A DNA stretch of 64,000 nucleotides. It comes from Streptomyces sp. SAJ15. GTDB lineage: Bacteria; Actinomycetota; Actinomycetes; Streptomycetales; Streptomycetaceae. The position numbers were made by a program, and so were the translations under genes. Under the pieces are notes generated by a model. That model did no database searches. It had not been told where the DNA came from and saw nothing but the letters and a program-made list of their open reading frames with translations. Of the stretch, positions 42,218 through 50,656 are shown one piece after another (the first letter of the stretch is position 1; the number at the start of each line of letters is the position of its first letter). The DNA lies in assembly GCF_007595705.1 (NCBI RefSeq), contig NZ_NISY01000007.1, positions 1 through 64,000 of the forward strand, in the 5' to 3' direction.

Positions 42218-43131
42218 GCCACGTGTTCCTCGACCTGGGCGTCCAATGGCCGGGCCGCCGCCGACCGAGCCCCCGCCAGCGGAGCCACCTCGGCGGAAGC
42301 GGATCGCGGCTGCCACCCCGGGCCGCGGAAGACCCGCCCCAGCCGCTCCCGCCAGCTGTCCGCCGCCGCGACGTCCCGGGCGATGGCGGCGTACTCGTGG
42401 GTGGCCACGCGCAGCGGGTTGTAGGTGGCGATGTTCTTCGTCAGGCCGTAGACGGGGCGCTCGGTCTCGGGGACGAAGGAGCGGAAGAGCCGGTCCCAGA
42501 CGATGAGGATGCCGCCGAAGTTGCGGTCCAGGTAGCCGCCTTGGGAGGCGTGGTGCACCCGATGGTGTGAGGGGGTGTTGAAGACGTACTCGATCGGGCG
42601 GGGCAGCTTGCCGACCCGCTCGGTGTGCACCCAGAACTGGTAGACGAGGTTGGTCGAGGCGCAGAAGCCGACCGCCGCCGGGTGCACGCCGAGCGCCACC
42701 AGGGGCACGTAGAACGGCCAGACCGTCCAGGTCGTCCAGGGTTGGCGCAGCGCGGTGGTGAAGTTGAACTTCTCGCTGGAGTGGTGGACCACGTGGCACG
42801 CCCACAGCACCCGGATGACGTGGTGGCCCCGGTGGGACCAGTAGTAGAAGAAGTCCTGGGCGAGCAGCATCAGCAGCAGCGTCCACCACAGTACGGGCAC
42901 GCGCAGGGGCGTCAGCTCGTAGACGGCGGAGTAGATCGCGACGATCGGGATCTTCCAGAGGATGTCGAAGAAGACGCTCCCCAGGCCCATGGCGACGCTC
43001 GTCGCGGCGTCCTTCGTCTCGTAGCCCGCCGCGTCCTCGTCGGGACGCAGCCGGTAGCTCACCACCTCCACCGCGGTCAGCAGGACGAAGGCGGGAATGG
43101 ACCACAGCACGACATCGGGCAGGTGCGGCAT
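42214..43131 (-). CDS. Sterol desaturase/fatty acid hydroxylase family protein
   Basis: A 305-residue membrane di-iron oxygenase. Histidine clusters H100-R-G-H103-H104, H113-V-V-H116-H117 and H189-H190-R-V-H193-H194, plus H169, form the di-iron site. Four membrane helices lie in residues 5-170. The Y-W-S-H-R and H-x-x-H-H-S-S-E-x-x-N-x-x-T-A-L-R-Q pattern is shared with alkylglycerol monooxygenase (AGMO) and related enzymes that attack C-O bonded lipids or sterols. First gene of an operon with YhhN and a dehydrogenase. The last 40 residues are a disordered tail. Confidence 0.9.
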   Translation of the reverse strand: MPHLPDVVLWSIPAFVLLTAVEVVSYRLRPDEDAAGYETKDAATSVAMGLGSVFFDILWKIPIVAIYSAVYELTPLRVPVLWWTLLLMLLAQDFFYYWSHRGHHVIRVLWACHVVHHSSEKFNFTTALRQPWTTWTVWPFYVPLVALGVHPAAVGFCASTNLVYQFWVHTERVGKLPRPIEYVFNTPSHHRVHHASQGGYLDRNFGGILIVWDRLFRSFVPETERPVYGLTKNIATYNPLRVATHEYAAIARDVAAADSWRERLGRVFRGPGWQPRSASAEVAPLAGARSAAARPLDAQVEEHVA

Positions 43132-43306
43132 GTCGGCAACATAGAGCGGCTTCGGCGGGCGCGACTAGAGGTAGTTACCGATAAGTATGCGAGACCGGGC
43201 GTCAGCAACCGTTTTGTCCATATTCGTCACCCCGCTCACCTCCCCTCGCCCACCCTCCCCGTGACGCGGCGACAGGTGGCCGTCCGTCACTGTCAGCGGT
43301 GGCCCG

Positions 43307-43312
43307 TATCCT
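43307..43312 (+). promoter_or_regulatory. -10 element (TATCCT) before exonuclease gene
   Basis: TATCCT ends 8 nt before the ATG at 43321. An AGGGA lies between, so translation may be leaderless or use a very short leader. Confidence 0.4.
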
Positions 43313-43320
43313 CAGGGACC

Positions 43321-44325
43321 ATGCTCGAAGACCGCATGGCAGCCGCATCGCCGAATCCATGGCCGACCGCGTACCCCGAGGGGTACGCGGTCGTCGACGT
43401 GGAGACCACCGGCCTCAGCCGGGACGACCGGATAGTGTCGGCTGCCGTGTACCAGCTGGACGCCCGGGGCGAGGTCCAGGACCACTGGTACACGCTGGTC
43501 AATCCGCAGCGCGATCCCGGCCCCGTGTGGATCCACGGGCTCACCCGCGAGGTGCTGGCCGACGCCCCGCTCTTCCCGGAGATCGTCGGCGAGCTGTCCG
43601 CGCGCCTCGCCGACCGGGTGCTCGTCGCCCACAACGCCGTCTTCGACTGGTCGATGATCGCCCGGGAGTACGCCCGGGCCCGGGCCACCCCACCGGTCCG
43701 GCAGCGGCTCTGCACCATCGCGCTCTCCAAGGAGCTCGGGCTGCCGCTCCCCAACCACAAGCTGGAGTCGCTGGCCGCGCACTACGGCGTGGCGCAGGAG
43801 CGCGCCCACCACGCGCTGGACGACGCGCGGGTGCTCGCCGAGACCTTCCGGCCCAGCCTGCGCACCGCCGCCGCGTCCGGTCTACGGCTCCCCCTGCTCG
43901 CCTGCCAGCCGCTCACCGAGTGGGCCGAGGGATCCGCCGCCACCGGCGGCTCGTACGCCGGGATCGGCCGCCAGCGCTCGTCCTCCTCGGGCAGCTGGCG
44001 CCCCAGCCGCAAGCGGCCCGCCTGCCCTTACCCCAACCCCGGGCGCTATGAGCCGGGCGAGCAGCTGAAGCAGGGCATGCGGGTGGCCTTCTCCGGAGAC
44101 ACCTCCGTCGACCGCGAGCTGCTGGAGGACCGGGCCGTCGCAGCCGGGCTGCACGTCGCGACCAGTGTGTCCCGGCTCACCAGCGTGCTGGTCACCAACG
44201 ACCCCGGCTCCCCCACCAGCAAGGTCGTCAAGGCCCGCGCCTACGGCACCCCGGTGATCGACGAGGCCGCCTTCACGCAGCTGCTCCAGCACGTGGTGCC
44301 CGCGAAGCCGTCGGCGTCCGGCTGA
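43321..44325 (+). CDS. DEDDh 3'-5' exonuclease with C-terminal BRCT domain
   Basis: A 334-residue protein. The exonuclease domain (about 20-185) resembles the DNA polymerase III epsilon proofreading family: D26-x-E28 in V-V-D-V-E-T-T-G-L, H-N-A-V-F-D-W, and H-H-A-L-D-D-A. A linker with a serine/arginine patch leads to a BRCT domain (about 245-328) with G-M-R-V-A-F-S-G and the V-L-V-T-N-D segment. Stand-alone exonuclease-BRCT fusions are common in actinobacteria and are probably DNA-repair nucleases. It is divergent from the hydroxylase operon. Confidence 0.9.
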   Translation: MLEDRMAAASPNPWPTAYPEGYAVVDVETTGLSRDDRIVSAAVYQLDARGEVQDHWYTLVNPQRDPGPVWIHGLTREVLADAPLFPEIVGELSARLADRVLVAHNAVFDWSMIAREYARARATPPVRQRLCTIALSKELGLPLPNHKLESLAAHYGVAQERAHHALDDARVLAETFRPSLRTAAASGLRLPLLACQPLTEWAEGSAATGGSYAGIGRQRSSSSGSWRPSRKRPACPYPNPGRYEPGEQLKQGMRVAFSGDTSVDRELLEDRAVAAGLHVATSVSRLTSVLVTNDPGSPTSKVVKARAYGTPVIDEAAFTQLLQHVVPAKPSASG

Positions 44326-44406
44326 CCCACGGCGCCGAGACGACGATCAGGTGAATGTCGGCGCGACGCGCCCGTCCGCCGGTCGGCCACCACCGGGCGG
44401 AGCCGC

Positions 44407-44652
44407 ATGCTGTGGCGCATGGGACGTTGTGAGGTCTGCGGAAACGACTACCGGATGACGTTCGAGGTGCGCGCCGCGGGCGCGGTGCACGTCTTCGACT
44501 GCTTCGCCTGCGCCATCCACCGCATGGCGCCGATCTGCGAACACTGCCGCTGTCAGATCATCGGCCAGGGCGTGGAGGCCGACGGCCACTTCTACTGCGG
44601 GGCGCACTGCGCCCGCGCGGAGGGGAAGGTGGGCATCGTCGATCACGTCTAG
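44407..44652 (+). CDS. Small cysteine-rich zinc-binding protein
   Basis: An 81-residue protein with C-E-V-C-G, D-C-F-A-C-A-I-H-R-M, C-E-H-C-R-C and F-Y-C-G-A-H-C: ten cysteines in LIM- or metallothionein-like spacing, so it probably binds two or more zinc ions. It is cytoplasmic. Homologues I recall begin M-G-R-C-E-V-C-G, which would correspond to ATG 44419; ATG 44407 has GCGGAG at short spacing and is used here. It has no partner gene. It is likely a stress- or metal-related protein; function unproven. Confidence 0.8.
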   Translation: MLWRMGRCEVCGNDYRMTFEVRAAGAVHVFDCFACAIHRMAPICEHCRCQIIGQGVEADGHFYCGAHCARAEGKVGIVDHV

Positions 44653-44713
44653 CCGCCGCCCCGGCCGCGGCGGCTGGGGCCACCCTCCCCGCACACGCCC
44701 CACGGCCAAGTTG

Positions 44714-44719
44714 TACGGT
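44714..44719 (+). promoter_or_regulatory. -10 element (TACGGT) of probable leaderless SURF1 transcript
   Basis: TACGGT ends 6 nt before the GTG at 44726 and no ribosome binding site is present. Confidence 0.5.
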
Positions 44720-44725
44720 CGTGGG

Positions 44726-45790
44726 GTGTACCGCTTCCTGTTGTCCCGGCAATGGGTGATCCTCACCCTCGTGGGACTTGTCCTGATTCCCTCCATGATC
44801 GAGCTGGGATTCTGGCAGTTCCACCGGCACCAGAACCGGGTAGCGCACAACGAGCTGATCGCCGAGAGCCTCAAGTCCCCGGCCGTCCCGGTCGGCGAGC
44901 TGACCGCCCCCGGCCGCCCGGTGGACCGCGCGGCCACCTGGCGCACGGTGACCGCCACCGGCACCTACGACACCCGGCACGAGGTCGTCGTCCGCCAGCG
45001 CACGGGCGCCAACGAGGCGGTCGGCTACTTCGTCGTCACCCCGCTGCTGCTCAAGGGCGGCGGCAAGGACGGCGTCAAGGGCGACGGCGCGGTGGTCATG
45101 GTCAACCGGGGCTGGATCCCGCCGGGCGGCGACCTCACCAAGTTCCCGGAGGTCCCCGCGCCCCCGCGCGGCGAGGTCACCGTCACCGGCCGGCTCCGGG
45201 CCGACGAGACGACCGGGAACAGCGGCATCAAGGACAAGTCCGGGCTGCCCGAGCGCCAGGTGATGCTGATCAACAGCGAACGGCTGGCCGAGCCGCTCGG
45301 CCGCCCCGCCCTCGGCGGCTACCTGGAGCTGATCAAGTCCTCTCCCGCCGGCCGTGAGCAGCCCACCCCGGTCGAGGAGCCCGACCACAGCAGCATCGGC
45401 TCCCACATGGCGTACGCGATCCAGTGGTGGCTCTTCACCGCGGGCGTCCCCATCGGCTGGGTGGTCCTCTTCCGCCGCGAGCTTCGCGACCGCGCGGAGG
45501 CGGCCGCGAAGGAGGCCAAGGAGGCCAGGGAGAAGGCGAAGGCCGCCGAGAAGGCCCCGGCCGACAAGACTCCGGCTGACGAGACTCCGGCCGACAAGGC
45601 TCCGGCGGCGGAGAACGAACCCGCCACGGAGACCGACACCGAGCCCGCCACCACCGACACCGACACCGACACCGACGCCACCGCCACCGCCGGCGGCACC
45701 GGCACCGGCACCGGCACCGCTGGCAGCACCGGCACCGCAAAGGCGGATGAAAGCCGCGAAGTCGCCCAAACAGCAGGCTCCGCGGACTAG
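44726..45790 (+). CDS. SURF1 family cytochrome oxidase assembly protein
   Basis: A 354-residue membrane protein assisting assembly of cytochrome c oxidase. Topology is typical: helix 1 (about 10-27), a large extracytoplasmic domain with L-G-F-W-Q-F-H-R-H and V-N-R-G-W-I-P, and helix 2 (about 228-245) in Y-A-I-Q-W-W-L-F. Beyond residue 250 a non-family tail of about 100 residues begins as a charged helix (A-K-E-A-K-E-A-R-E-K), continues as D-K-T-P-A-D-E-T-P-A repeats and ends in T-D and G-T dipeptide repeats encoded by short tandem DNA repeats. No cox genes are adjacent. Confidence 0.9.
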   Translation: MYRFLLSRQWVILTLVGLVLIPSMIELGFWQFHRHQNRVAHNELIAESLKSPAVPVGELTAPGRPVDRAATWRTVTATGTYDTRHEVVVRQRTGANEAVGYFVVTPLLLKGGGKDGVKGDGAVVMVNRGWIPPGGDLTKFPEVPAPPRGEVTVTGRLRADETTGNSGIKDKSGLPERQVMLINSERLAEPLGRPALGGYLELIKSSPAGREQPTPVEEPDHSSIGSHMAYAIQWWLFTAGVPIGWVVLFRRELRDRAEAAAKEAKEAREKAKAAEKAPADKTPADETPADKAPAAENEPATETDTEPATTDTDTDTDATATAGGTGTGTGTAGSTGTAKADESREVAQTAGSAD

Positions 45791-45819
45791 CCCGGCGCCT
45801 CTCGGGCAAACGTCTCTGT

Positions 45820-47604
45820 GTGGGTCAACGCATCGAGGACTACGCGCTCATCGGCGACCACCAGACGGCCGCCCTCGTCGGCCGCGACGGTTCGATCGAC
45901 TGGTTGTGCCTGCCCCGCTTCGACTCGGGCGCCTGCTTCGCCGCCCTGCTCGGCGACCGGGACAACGGCCACTGGCGGCTCGCCCCGGTCGACGGCGGCC
46001 CCTGCACCCGGCGCGCGTACCTCCAGGACTCCCTGATCCTGGAGTCCGTCTGGGAGACCGCGGCCGGCACCGTCAAGGTCACCGACTTCATGCCGCAGCG
46101 CGACCGCGCCCCCGACGTCATCCGCGTCGTCGAGGGCGTCTCCGGCCGCGTCGACATGCTCGGCGTGCTGCGGCTGCGCTTCGACTACGGGCGGGTCGTC
46201 CCCTGGGTGCGCCGCAGCGACGACCACCGGGTCGCCGTCGCCGGCCCCGACTCGGTGTGGCTGCGCTCCGAGCCCGCCGTGCACACCTACGGCCAGGACT
46301 TCAGCACCCGCTCCGAGTTCACCGTGTCCGCCGGCGAGAAGGTGACCTTCGTCCTCACCTGGCACCCCTCCCACCACGCCCGCCCGCGCCTGGTCAATCC
46401 ACACCAGGCACTGCGCACCAGCCTCCACGACTGGCAGGCGTGGTCCGCCCGCTGCCGCTACTCCGGCCCCGACCGCGAGGCCGTGATCCGCTCGCTGATC
46501 ACCCTCAAGGCCCTCACCTACGCCCCCACCGGCGGCATCGCCGCCGCGCCCACCACCTCCCTCCCCGAGGCCCTCGGCGGCGTGCGCAACTGGGACTACC
46601 GATACTGCTGGCTGCGGGACTCCGCGCTCACCCTGAACGTCCTGCTCTCGGCCGGCTACCAGGAGGAGGCCCGCGCCTGGCGGGACTGGCTGCTGCGCGC
46701 CATCGCCGGCGACCCGGCCGACCTCCAGATCATGTACGGCCTGGCGGGCGAGCGCCGGCTGCCCGAGTGCGAGCTGCCCTGGCTGGGCGGTTACGCCGAC
46801 TCGGCCCCGGTCCGGATCGGCAACGCCGCCGTCAACCAGCTCCAGCTCGACGTCTACGGAGAAGTGCTGGACGCCCTCTTCCTCGCCCGCACCTCCGGGC
46901 TGCCCGGCCAGCCGCACGCCTGGAACCTCCAGCGCGCCCTGATGGACTTCCTCGAGTCCGCCTGGCGCGACCCCGACGAGGGGCTGTGGGAGGTCCGCGG
47001 CGGACGCCGCCACTTCGTGCACTCCAAGGTGATGGCCTGGGTCGCCGCCGACCGCGCGGTGCGCTCCATCGAGGCCCACCCCGCCCTCCCCGGCGACGGG
47101 GACCGCTGGCGGGCCATGCGCGACGCGGTCCACAAGGAGGTCTGCGAGCGCGGCTACGACCGCGAGCGCAACACCTTCACCCAGTCCTACGGCTCCGTCG
47201 AGCTGGACGCCGCCACCCTGCTCATCCCGCGGGTCGGCTTCCTGCCCGCCACCGACCCCCGCGTGACCGGCACCATCGACGCGGTACGTCGCCAGCTGGA
47301 CCACGGCGGTCTCATCCGCCGCTACAGCCTCGAAGGCGACAACGTGGACGGGCTGCCCGGCACCGAGGGAGCGTTCATCGCCTGCTCGTTCTGGCTGGCC
47401 GACGCCCTGCAGCTGAGCGGCCGCGGCAAGGAGGCCCGCGCCCTCTTCGACCGGCTGCTGGACCTCCGCAACGACGTGGGGCTGCTGGCGGAGGAGCACG
47501 ATGTGACCGCCGACCGCGCGCTCGGCAACTTCCCGCAGGCGTTCAGCCACATCGGTCTGGTGAACACCGCCCTTACCCTCGCCTCCACCGCCACGGCAGA
47601 CTGA
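45820..47604 (+). CDS. Glycoside hydrolase family 15 protein
   Basis: A 594-residue cytoplasmic GH15 enzyme of the glucoamylase/trehalase group. It opens with I-E-D-Y-A-L-I-G-D-H-Q-T-A-A-L-V and G-S-I-D-W-L-C-L-P-R-F-D, has an N-terminal beta domain (to about 220) and an (alpha/alpha)6 barrel with N-W-D-Y-R-Y-C-W-L-R-D and L-L-A-E-E-H-D near the end, where one glutamate is catalytic. Actinobacterial members are trehalases or alpha-glucosidases, so trehalose turnover is plausible. The GTG at 45820 lies 29 bp after SURF1 without a clear ribosome binding site. Confidence 0.9.
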   Translation: MGQRIEDYALIGDHQTAALVGRDGSIDWLCLPRFDSGACFAALLGDRDNGHWRLAPVDGGPCTRRAYLQDSLILESVWETAAGTVKVTDFMPQRDRAPDVIRVVEGVSGRVDMLGVLRLRFDYGRVVPWVRRSDDHRVAVAGPDSVWLRSEPAVHTYGQDFSTRSEFTVSAGEKVTFVLTWHPSHHARPRLVNPHQALRTSLHDWQAWSARCRYSGPDREAVIRSLITLKALTYAPTGGIAAAPTTSLPEALGGVRNWDYRYCWLRDSALTLNVLLSAGYQEEARAWRDWLLRAIAGDPADLQIMYGLAGERRLPECELPWLGGYADSAPVRIGNAAVNQLQLDVYGEVLDALFLARTSGLPGQPHAWNLQRALMDFLESAWRDPDEGLWEVRGGRRHFVHSKVMAWVAADRAVRSIEAHPALPGDGDRWRAMRDAVHKEVCERGYDRERNTFTQSYGSVELDAATLLIPRVGFLPATDPRVTGTIDAVRRQLDHGGLIRRYSLEGDNVDGLPGTEGAFIACSFWLADALQLSGRGKEARALFDRLLDLRNDVGLLAEEHDVTADRALGNFPQAFSHIGLVNTALTLASTATAD

Positions 47605-47609
47605 CCCCC

Positions 47610-48365
47610 ATGGATCTTGGCCTCAAAGACCGTGTGTACGTCATCACCGGAGCCACCCGTGGACTCGGCAACGCCACCGCCCGCGAGCTGGTGGCCGACG
47701 GCGCGAAGGTGGTCCTCACCGGGCGCGACGAGAAGTCCGTGGAGCGCGCCGCCGCCGAGCTCGGCCCGAACGCCTTCGGCGTGGCCGCCGACAACGCCGA
47801 CCCGGACGCCGCCGAGCGCCTGATCGCCCACGCCCGGGAGCGCTTCGGCGGCTTCGACGGCATCCTCGTCAGCGTCGGCGGCCCGCCCGCCGGCCGGCTC
47901 GCGGACAACACCGACGAGCAGTGGCAGTCGGCGTTCGAGTCGGTCTTCCTCGGGGCGGTCCGGCTGGCCCGCACCGCGGCCGACGCGCTCTCCGCGGGCG
48001 GAGTGATCGGCTTCGTCCTCTCCGGCTCCGTCCGCGAACCGATCCCCGGCCTGACCATCTCCAACGGTCTGCGCCCGGGGCTGGCGGGGTTCGCCAAGTC
48101 CCTCTCGGTGGAGCTCGGCCCGCGCGGCATCCGCGTCGTCGGACTGCTCCCGGCCCGTATCGACACCGACCGGGTGCGCGAACTCGACGCCCTGTCCGGG
48201 GACGAGGCGGCCGCCCGGCGCCGCAACAGCGAGGCGATCCCGCTGCGCCGCTACGGTACGCCGGAGGAGTTCGGCAAGGCGGCCGCCTTCGTGCTCTCCC
48301 CCGCCGCCTCCTACCTCACGGGCCTGATGCTTCCGGTCGACGGCGGCGCACTGCACGCACTCTGA
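47610..48365 (+). CDS. Short-chain dehydrogenase-like protein lacking the catalytic tyrosine
   Basis: A 251-residue SDR-fold protein. The cofactor motif T-G-A-T-R-G-L-G is intact (near 14-21), and the C-terminal V-D-G-G-A is present. The usual S...Y-x-x-x-K active site is replaced: after S-G-S-V-R-E-P-I-P the sequence reads L-T-I-S-N-G-L-R-P, with N at the tyrosine position and R where lysine is expected. Known SDR subgroups share this pattern. It may have altered chemistry or be non-catalytic. It starts 5 bp after the GH15 stop and is probably cotranscribed. Confidence 0.85.
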   Translation: MDLGLKDRVYVITGATRGLGNATARELVADGAKVVLTGRDEKSVERAAAELGPNAFGVAADNADPDAAERLIAHARERFGGFDGILVSVGGPPAGRLADNTDEQWQSAFESVFLGAVRLARTAADALSAGGVIGFVLSGSVREPIPGLTISNGLRPGLAGFAKSLSVELGPRGIRVVGLLPARIDTDRVRELDALSGDEAAARRRNSEAIPLRRYGTPEEFGKAAAFVLSPAASYLTGLMLPVDGGALHAL

Positions 48366-48419
48366 AACCACCGCCCCCGCGAACCGCTCGCGCCGCGCGC
48401 GGCCCGGGGCCATGTCCCC

Positions 48420-48505
48420 GGGCCCATGCCCGGGGGCGCCATGCTCCGGGCCCATGTCCGGAGGCGCCATGCTTCGGCCCATGCCGGGGGCGCCATTGCC
48501 GTCAT
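48420..48505. repeat. Minisatellite, three units of 28 bp
   Basis: Units beginning GGGCCCATG lie at 48420, 48448 and 48476 and alternate with GGCGCCATG. The array sits between the convergent SDR and AmaP genes. No protein is predicted. Confidence 0.8.
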
Positions 48506-48595
48506 GCCCGGCCGCCCCCGGCCGTAGTCGCGCACGAGCCACCGCCGGCCGACACCCGGTCGGCTTCCCTCGGCCGAGGGCGCCGGCGCGCGCCG

Positions 48596-49201
48596 TCAGC
48601 TGACCCGTTCCGCCCCGTGGCGGACCGCGCGCACCCGTACCTCTGTCGGGAGCCGCGCCAGCCCCACGGAGGAGCGGGCGTGCTCGAGCACCTCGCCCCG
48701 CACCTGTTCCAGGGCGCGCACCGGCTGCGCCCGCGCGGCGAGCATCAGCGCCACCCGTGCCTCGGGCGCCGTACGCCGCCCGCGCAGGACGACACGGGCC
48801 CGCTCGACCCCGTCCAGCGACTCGGCGTCCGCCGCCATGACCGCCTCCAACGCCCGCCCGCGCACCACCGCGGCGGCACCGGCCTCGATGTCGTCGGCGC
48901 CGACCGCGACCTCCCCCAACTGGCGCCGCCGTAGCTGCGCCAGCAGCCACCACAGGGCGAGCAGCAGGACCGCGCCCAGGCAGCCGATGACCGCCGGCCA
49001 CCACCATCCCTGGTCGCGCCACCGGGTCCGGTCGGCCCGGCTGAGCGGCACATCGTGGGGGCCGGCGAACGGCCACCACACGTCCTCCGCGATCCCCCAG
49101 CGTCGCCGCAGGTCCAACCCGGCGACCAGGACCGCGCCGCCCAGCAGGACCAGCGCCAGCCCCACCAACCCGACCAGCACTCGGTTGACCGTCCGCAGCA
49201 C
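48596..49201 (-). CDS. amaP: AmaP-type membrane anchor of Asp23-family proteins
   Basis: A 201-residue membrane protein with two N-terminal helices (about 8-29 and 68-88) and a cytoplasmic Asp23-like domain, the layout of AmaP, which tethers Asp23/Gls24 proteins to the membrane. V-N-R-V-L-V-G-L-V-G-L-A-L at the start is typical. It is last in a five-gene leftward operon with two Asp23-family genes and begins 7 bp after the DUF6286 gene. The module is associated with envelope stress and alkaline shock in Gram-positive bacteria. Confidence 0.88.
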   Translation of the reverse strand: MLRTVNRVLVGLVGLALVLLGGAVLVAGLDLRRRWGIAEDVWWPFAGPHDVPLSRADRTRWRDQGWWWPAVIGCLGAVLLLALWWLLAQLRRRQLGEVAVGADDIEAGAAAVVRGRALEAVMAADAESLDGVERARVVLRGRRTAPEARVALMLAARAQPVRALEQVRGEVLEHARSSVGLARLPTEVRVRAVRHGAERVS

Positions 49202-49208
49202 GCTCCGC

Positions 49209-50066
49209 TCACCCCTTCGATGGCCGCCGGACCCGCAGCGAGAGCGCGGGTTGCCGGGCCAGGCCCAGCTGCCGTACTCCCTCGGCGAGCACTCTGTCGA
49301 GATCCGCCCGTACGTCGTCCAGGTCCCGGAAGTGCGAGACGACCCGCGCCCGCACCCGGCGGCGCCCCACGTCGACGCGGACGGAGCGGACTCCCGCCAC
49401 CTCCATCGCGCGGTCGCGCAGCACCAGTCCGGCCGCCCCGCGGTCGAGCCCGGCGCGCACGTCGGGGCTGTCCCGCCGCATCGGCAGCAGTCTCCGCAGC
49501 CCCGGGGTCACGGCGAGCACCACCAGCCAGCAGCCCACCAGCAGCACCACGGCGGCCGCGCCCACCACCCAGCCGCTGTCGAGCGGCCGGGTGGCGAGTT
49601 CGTCGGCCAGCTCTCGGCGCCAGCGCATCGCGGGGCGTCCGGCGCGCACCGCCGCCACGTCGTAGAGGAGCAGGCCGGTGCCGGCCAGCACCAACGCCGC
49701 GACGATGGCGGCGGGCACCCGGCGCGTGGACCAGAACCGCCGAACCGGGCGCGGGCGCACGGAGCCGGGCGCGGGCTCGCCCGGAGCGGGCTTCTCGGGC
49801 GGCGCCGCACCAGCCGCCTCGACACCCGCCCCCGGACCGCCGTTCCCTCGCGCGTCGCCCGCGCCCCGCGTACCGCCCGTAGGGCGGGAATCTCCGGGGT
49901 CGCCCGTGCGGGCGGCGACGCCCAGGTCGCCGGTACGGCCCGTGCCTCCCGCCGGGCCTTCCGGGGCGCTGGTGCGGCCCGCACCGTCCGGGGCGGCCGA
50001 ACGGCTGGTGCCGCCCGTGTCGTCCGGGTCGTTCGTACGGCCCGCGTCGCCCGTGCGGTCGCTCAC
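49209..50066 (-). CDS. DUF6286-type membrane protein of the Asp23 operon
   Basis: A 285-residue protein: about 105 disordered residues rich in G, T, D and P; two membrane helices (about 120-140 and 170-192) around a short loop; and a C-terminal Asp23-like alpha/beta domain with V-R-S-V-R-V-D-V-G-R-R-R-V-R-A-R-V. The GTG at 50066 overlaps the stop of the second Asp23 gene (GTGA), indicating coupled translation. Its topology mirrors AmaP, so it may be a second anchor. Function inferred only from context. Confidence 0.82.
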   Translation of the reverse strand: MSDRTGDAGRTNDPDDTGGTSRSAAPDGAGRTSAPEGPAGGTGRTGDLGVAARTGDPGDSRPTGGTRGAGDARGNGGPGAGVEAAGAAPPEKPAPGEPAPGSVRPRPVRRFWSTRRVPAAIVAALVLAGTGLLLYDVAAVRAGRPAMRWRRELADELATRPLDSGWVVGAAAVVLLVGCWLVVLAVTPGLRRLLPMRRDSPDVRAGLDRGAAGLVLRDRAMEVAGVRSVRVDVGRRRVRARVVSHFRDLDDVRADLDRVLAEGVRQLGLARQPALSLRVRRPSKG

Positions 50067-50395
50067 CGGACACGCCCCCCGCCCACGCGCGTCAGCTGCG
50101 GCGCGTGCAGCCGTTCGACCGTGACCGCCACCTCGGGCACCTCCATGCCGGCCAAGTGGCCCACCCGTTCGGTGACCTGACGGCGCACCGCACCGCACTG
50201 CGTGCCGATGTCGGACGGATAGCCGAGCTCCACCGTGACCCGGACCCGCACCACGTGGTCCCGCACGGCGACCACGGCGTGCGGCCGTGGCGCCGTGGGG
50301 CCCTCGCGCAGCGCCTCCCGTGCCGCCTGTGAGGCGATCTTCGCGACGACCCGGTCCGCGATGCGTGTGGCACCGCGCTCGGCGGGCTCGACCAC
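50063..50395 (-). CDS. Asp23/Gls24 family protein (second copy)
   Basis: A 110-residue cytoplasmic protein. The Asp23 core is visible as R-I-A-D-R-V-V-A-K-I-A-S-Q-A-A-R, V-R-V-T-V-E-L-G-Y-P-S-D-I and H-L-A-G-M-E-V-P-E-V-A-V-T-V. It is shorter than the first copy, lacking the N-terminal polar tail and C-terminal acidic tail. The GTG at 50395 follows GAGGG. Third gene in the operon. Confidence 0.88.
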   Translation of the reverse strand: MVEPAERGATRIADRVVAKIASQAAREALREGPTAPRPHAVVAVRDHVVRVRVTVELGYPSDIGTQCGAVRRQVTERVGHLAGMEVPEVAVTVERLHAPQLTRVGGGRVR

Positions 50396-50402
50396 TCTGC
50401 CC

Positions 50403-50606
50403 TCACCGACCCCTGCGCTCTTCGCGCTCGCGGGACTCGCGGCTGCGGAAGAGGTCGCCCGGCTCCAGGTCGCCGTCCAGCACCCGGCCGACCACGAACC
50501 CGACCGCTCCCAACGCCGCTACCAGCAAGAACGCTCCGAAGCCACCGAAGTACCCGGCGAAGCCGAGGCCCATTCCGGCGATCAGCCCGATCACAGCCAT
50601 GCTCAC
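50403..50606 (-). CDS. Small two-helix membrane protein (DUF2273-like)
   Basis: A 67-residue protein with two glycine-rich hydrophobic helices (about 3-20 and 23-43) and a charged C-terminus rich in R-E-S-R-E-R-E-E-R-R. Small integral membrane proteins of the DUF2273 type accompany Asp23 genes in many Gram-positive genomes; this one fits by size, position and topology. The GTG at 50606 has GGGGAG 7 nt upstream; an ATG at 50600 is an alternative. Second gene in the operon. Confidence 0.75.
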   Translation of the reverse strand: MSMAVIGLIAGMGLGFAGYFGGFGAFLLVAALGAVGFVVGRVLDGDLEPGDLFRSRESREREERRGR

Positions 50607-50656
50607 GTTTCCGCTCCCCTCGTCCGGCGGCCCCACGGCCGTCGGTCCTCAGGCCG

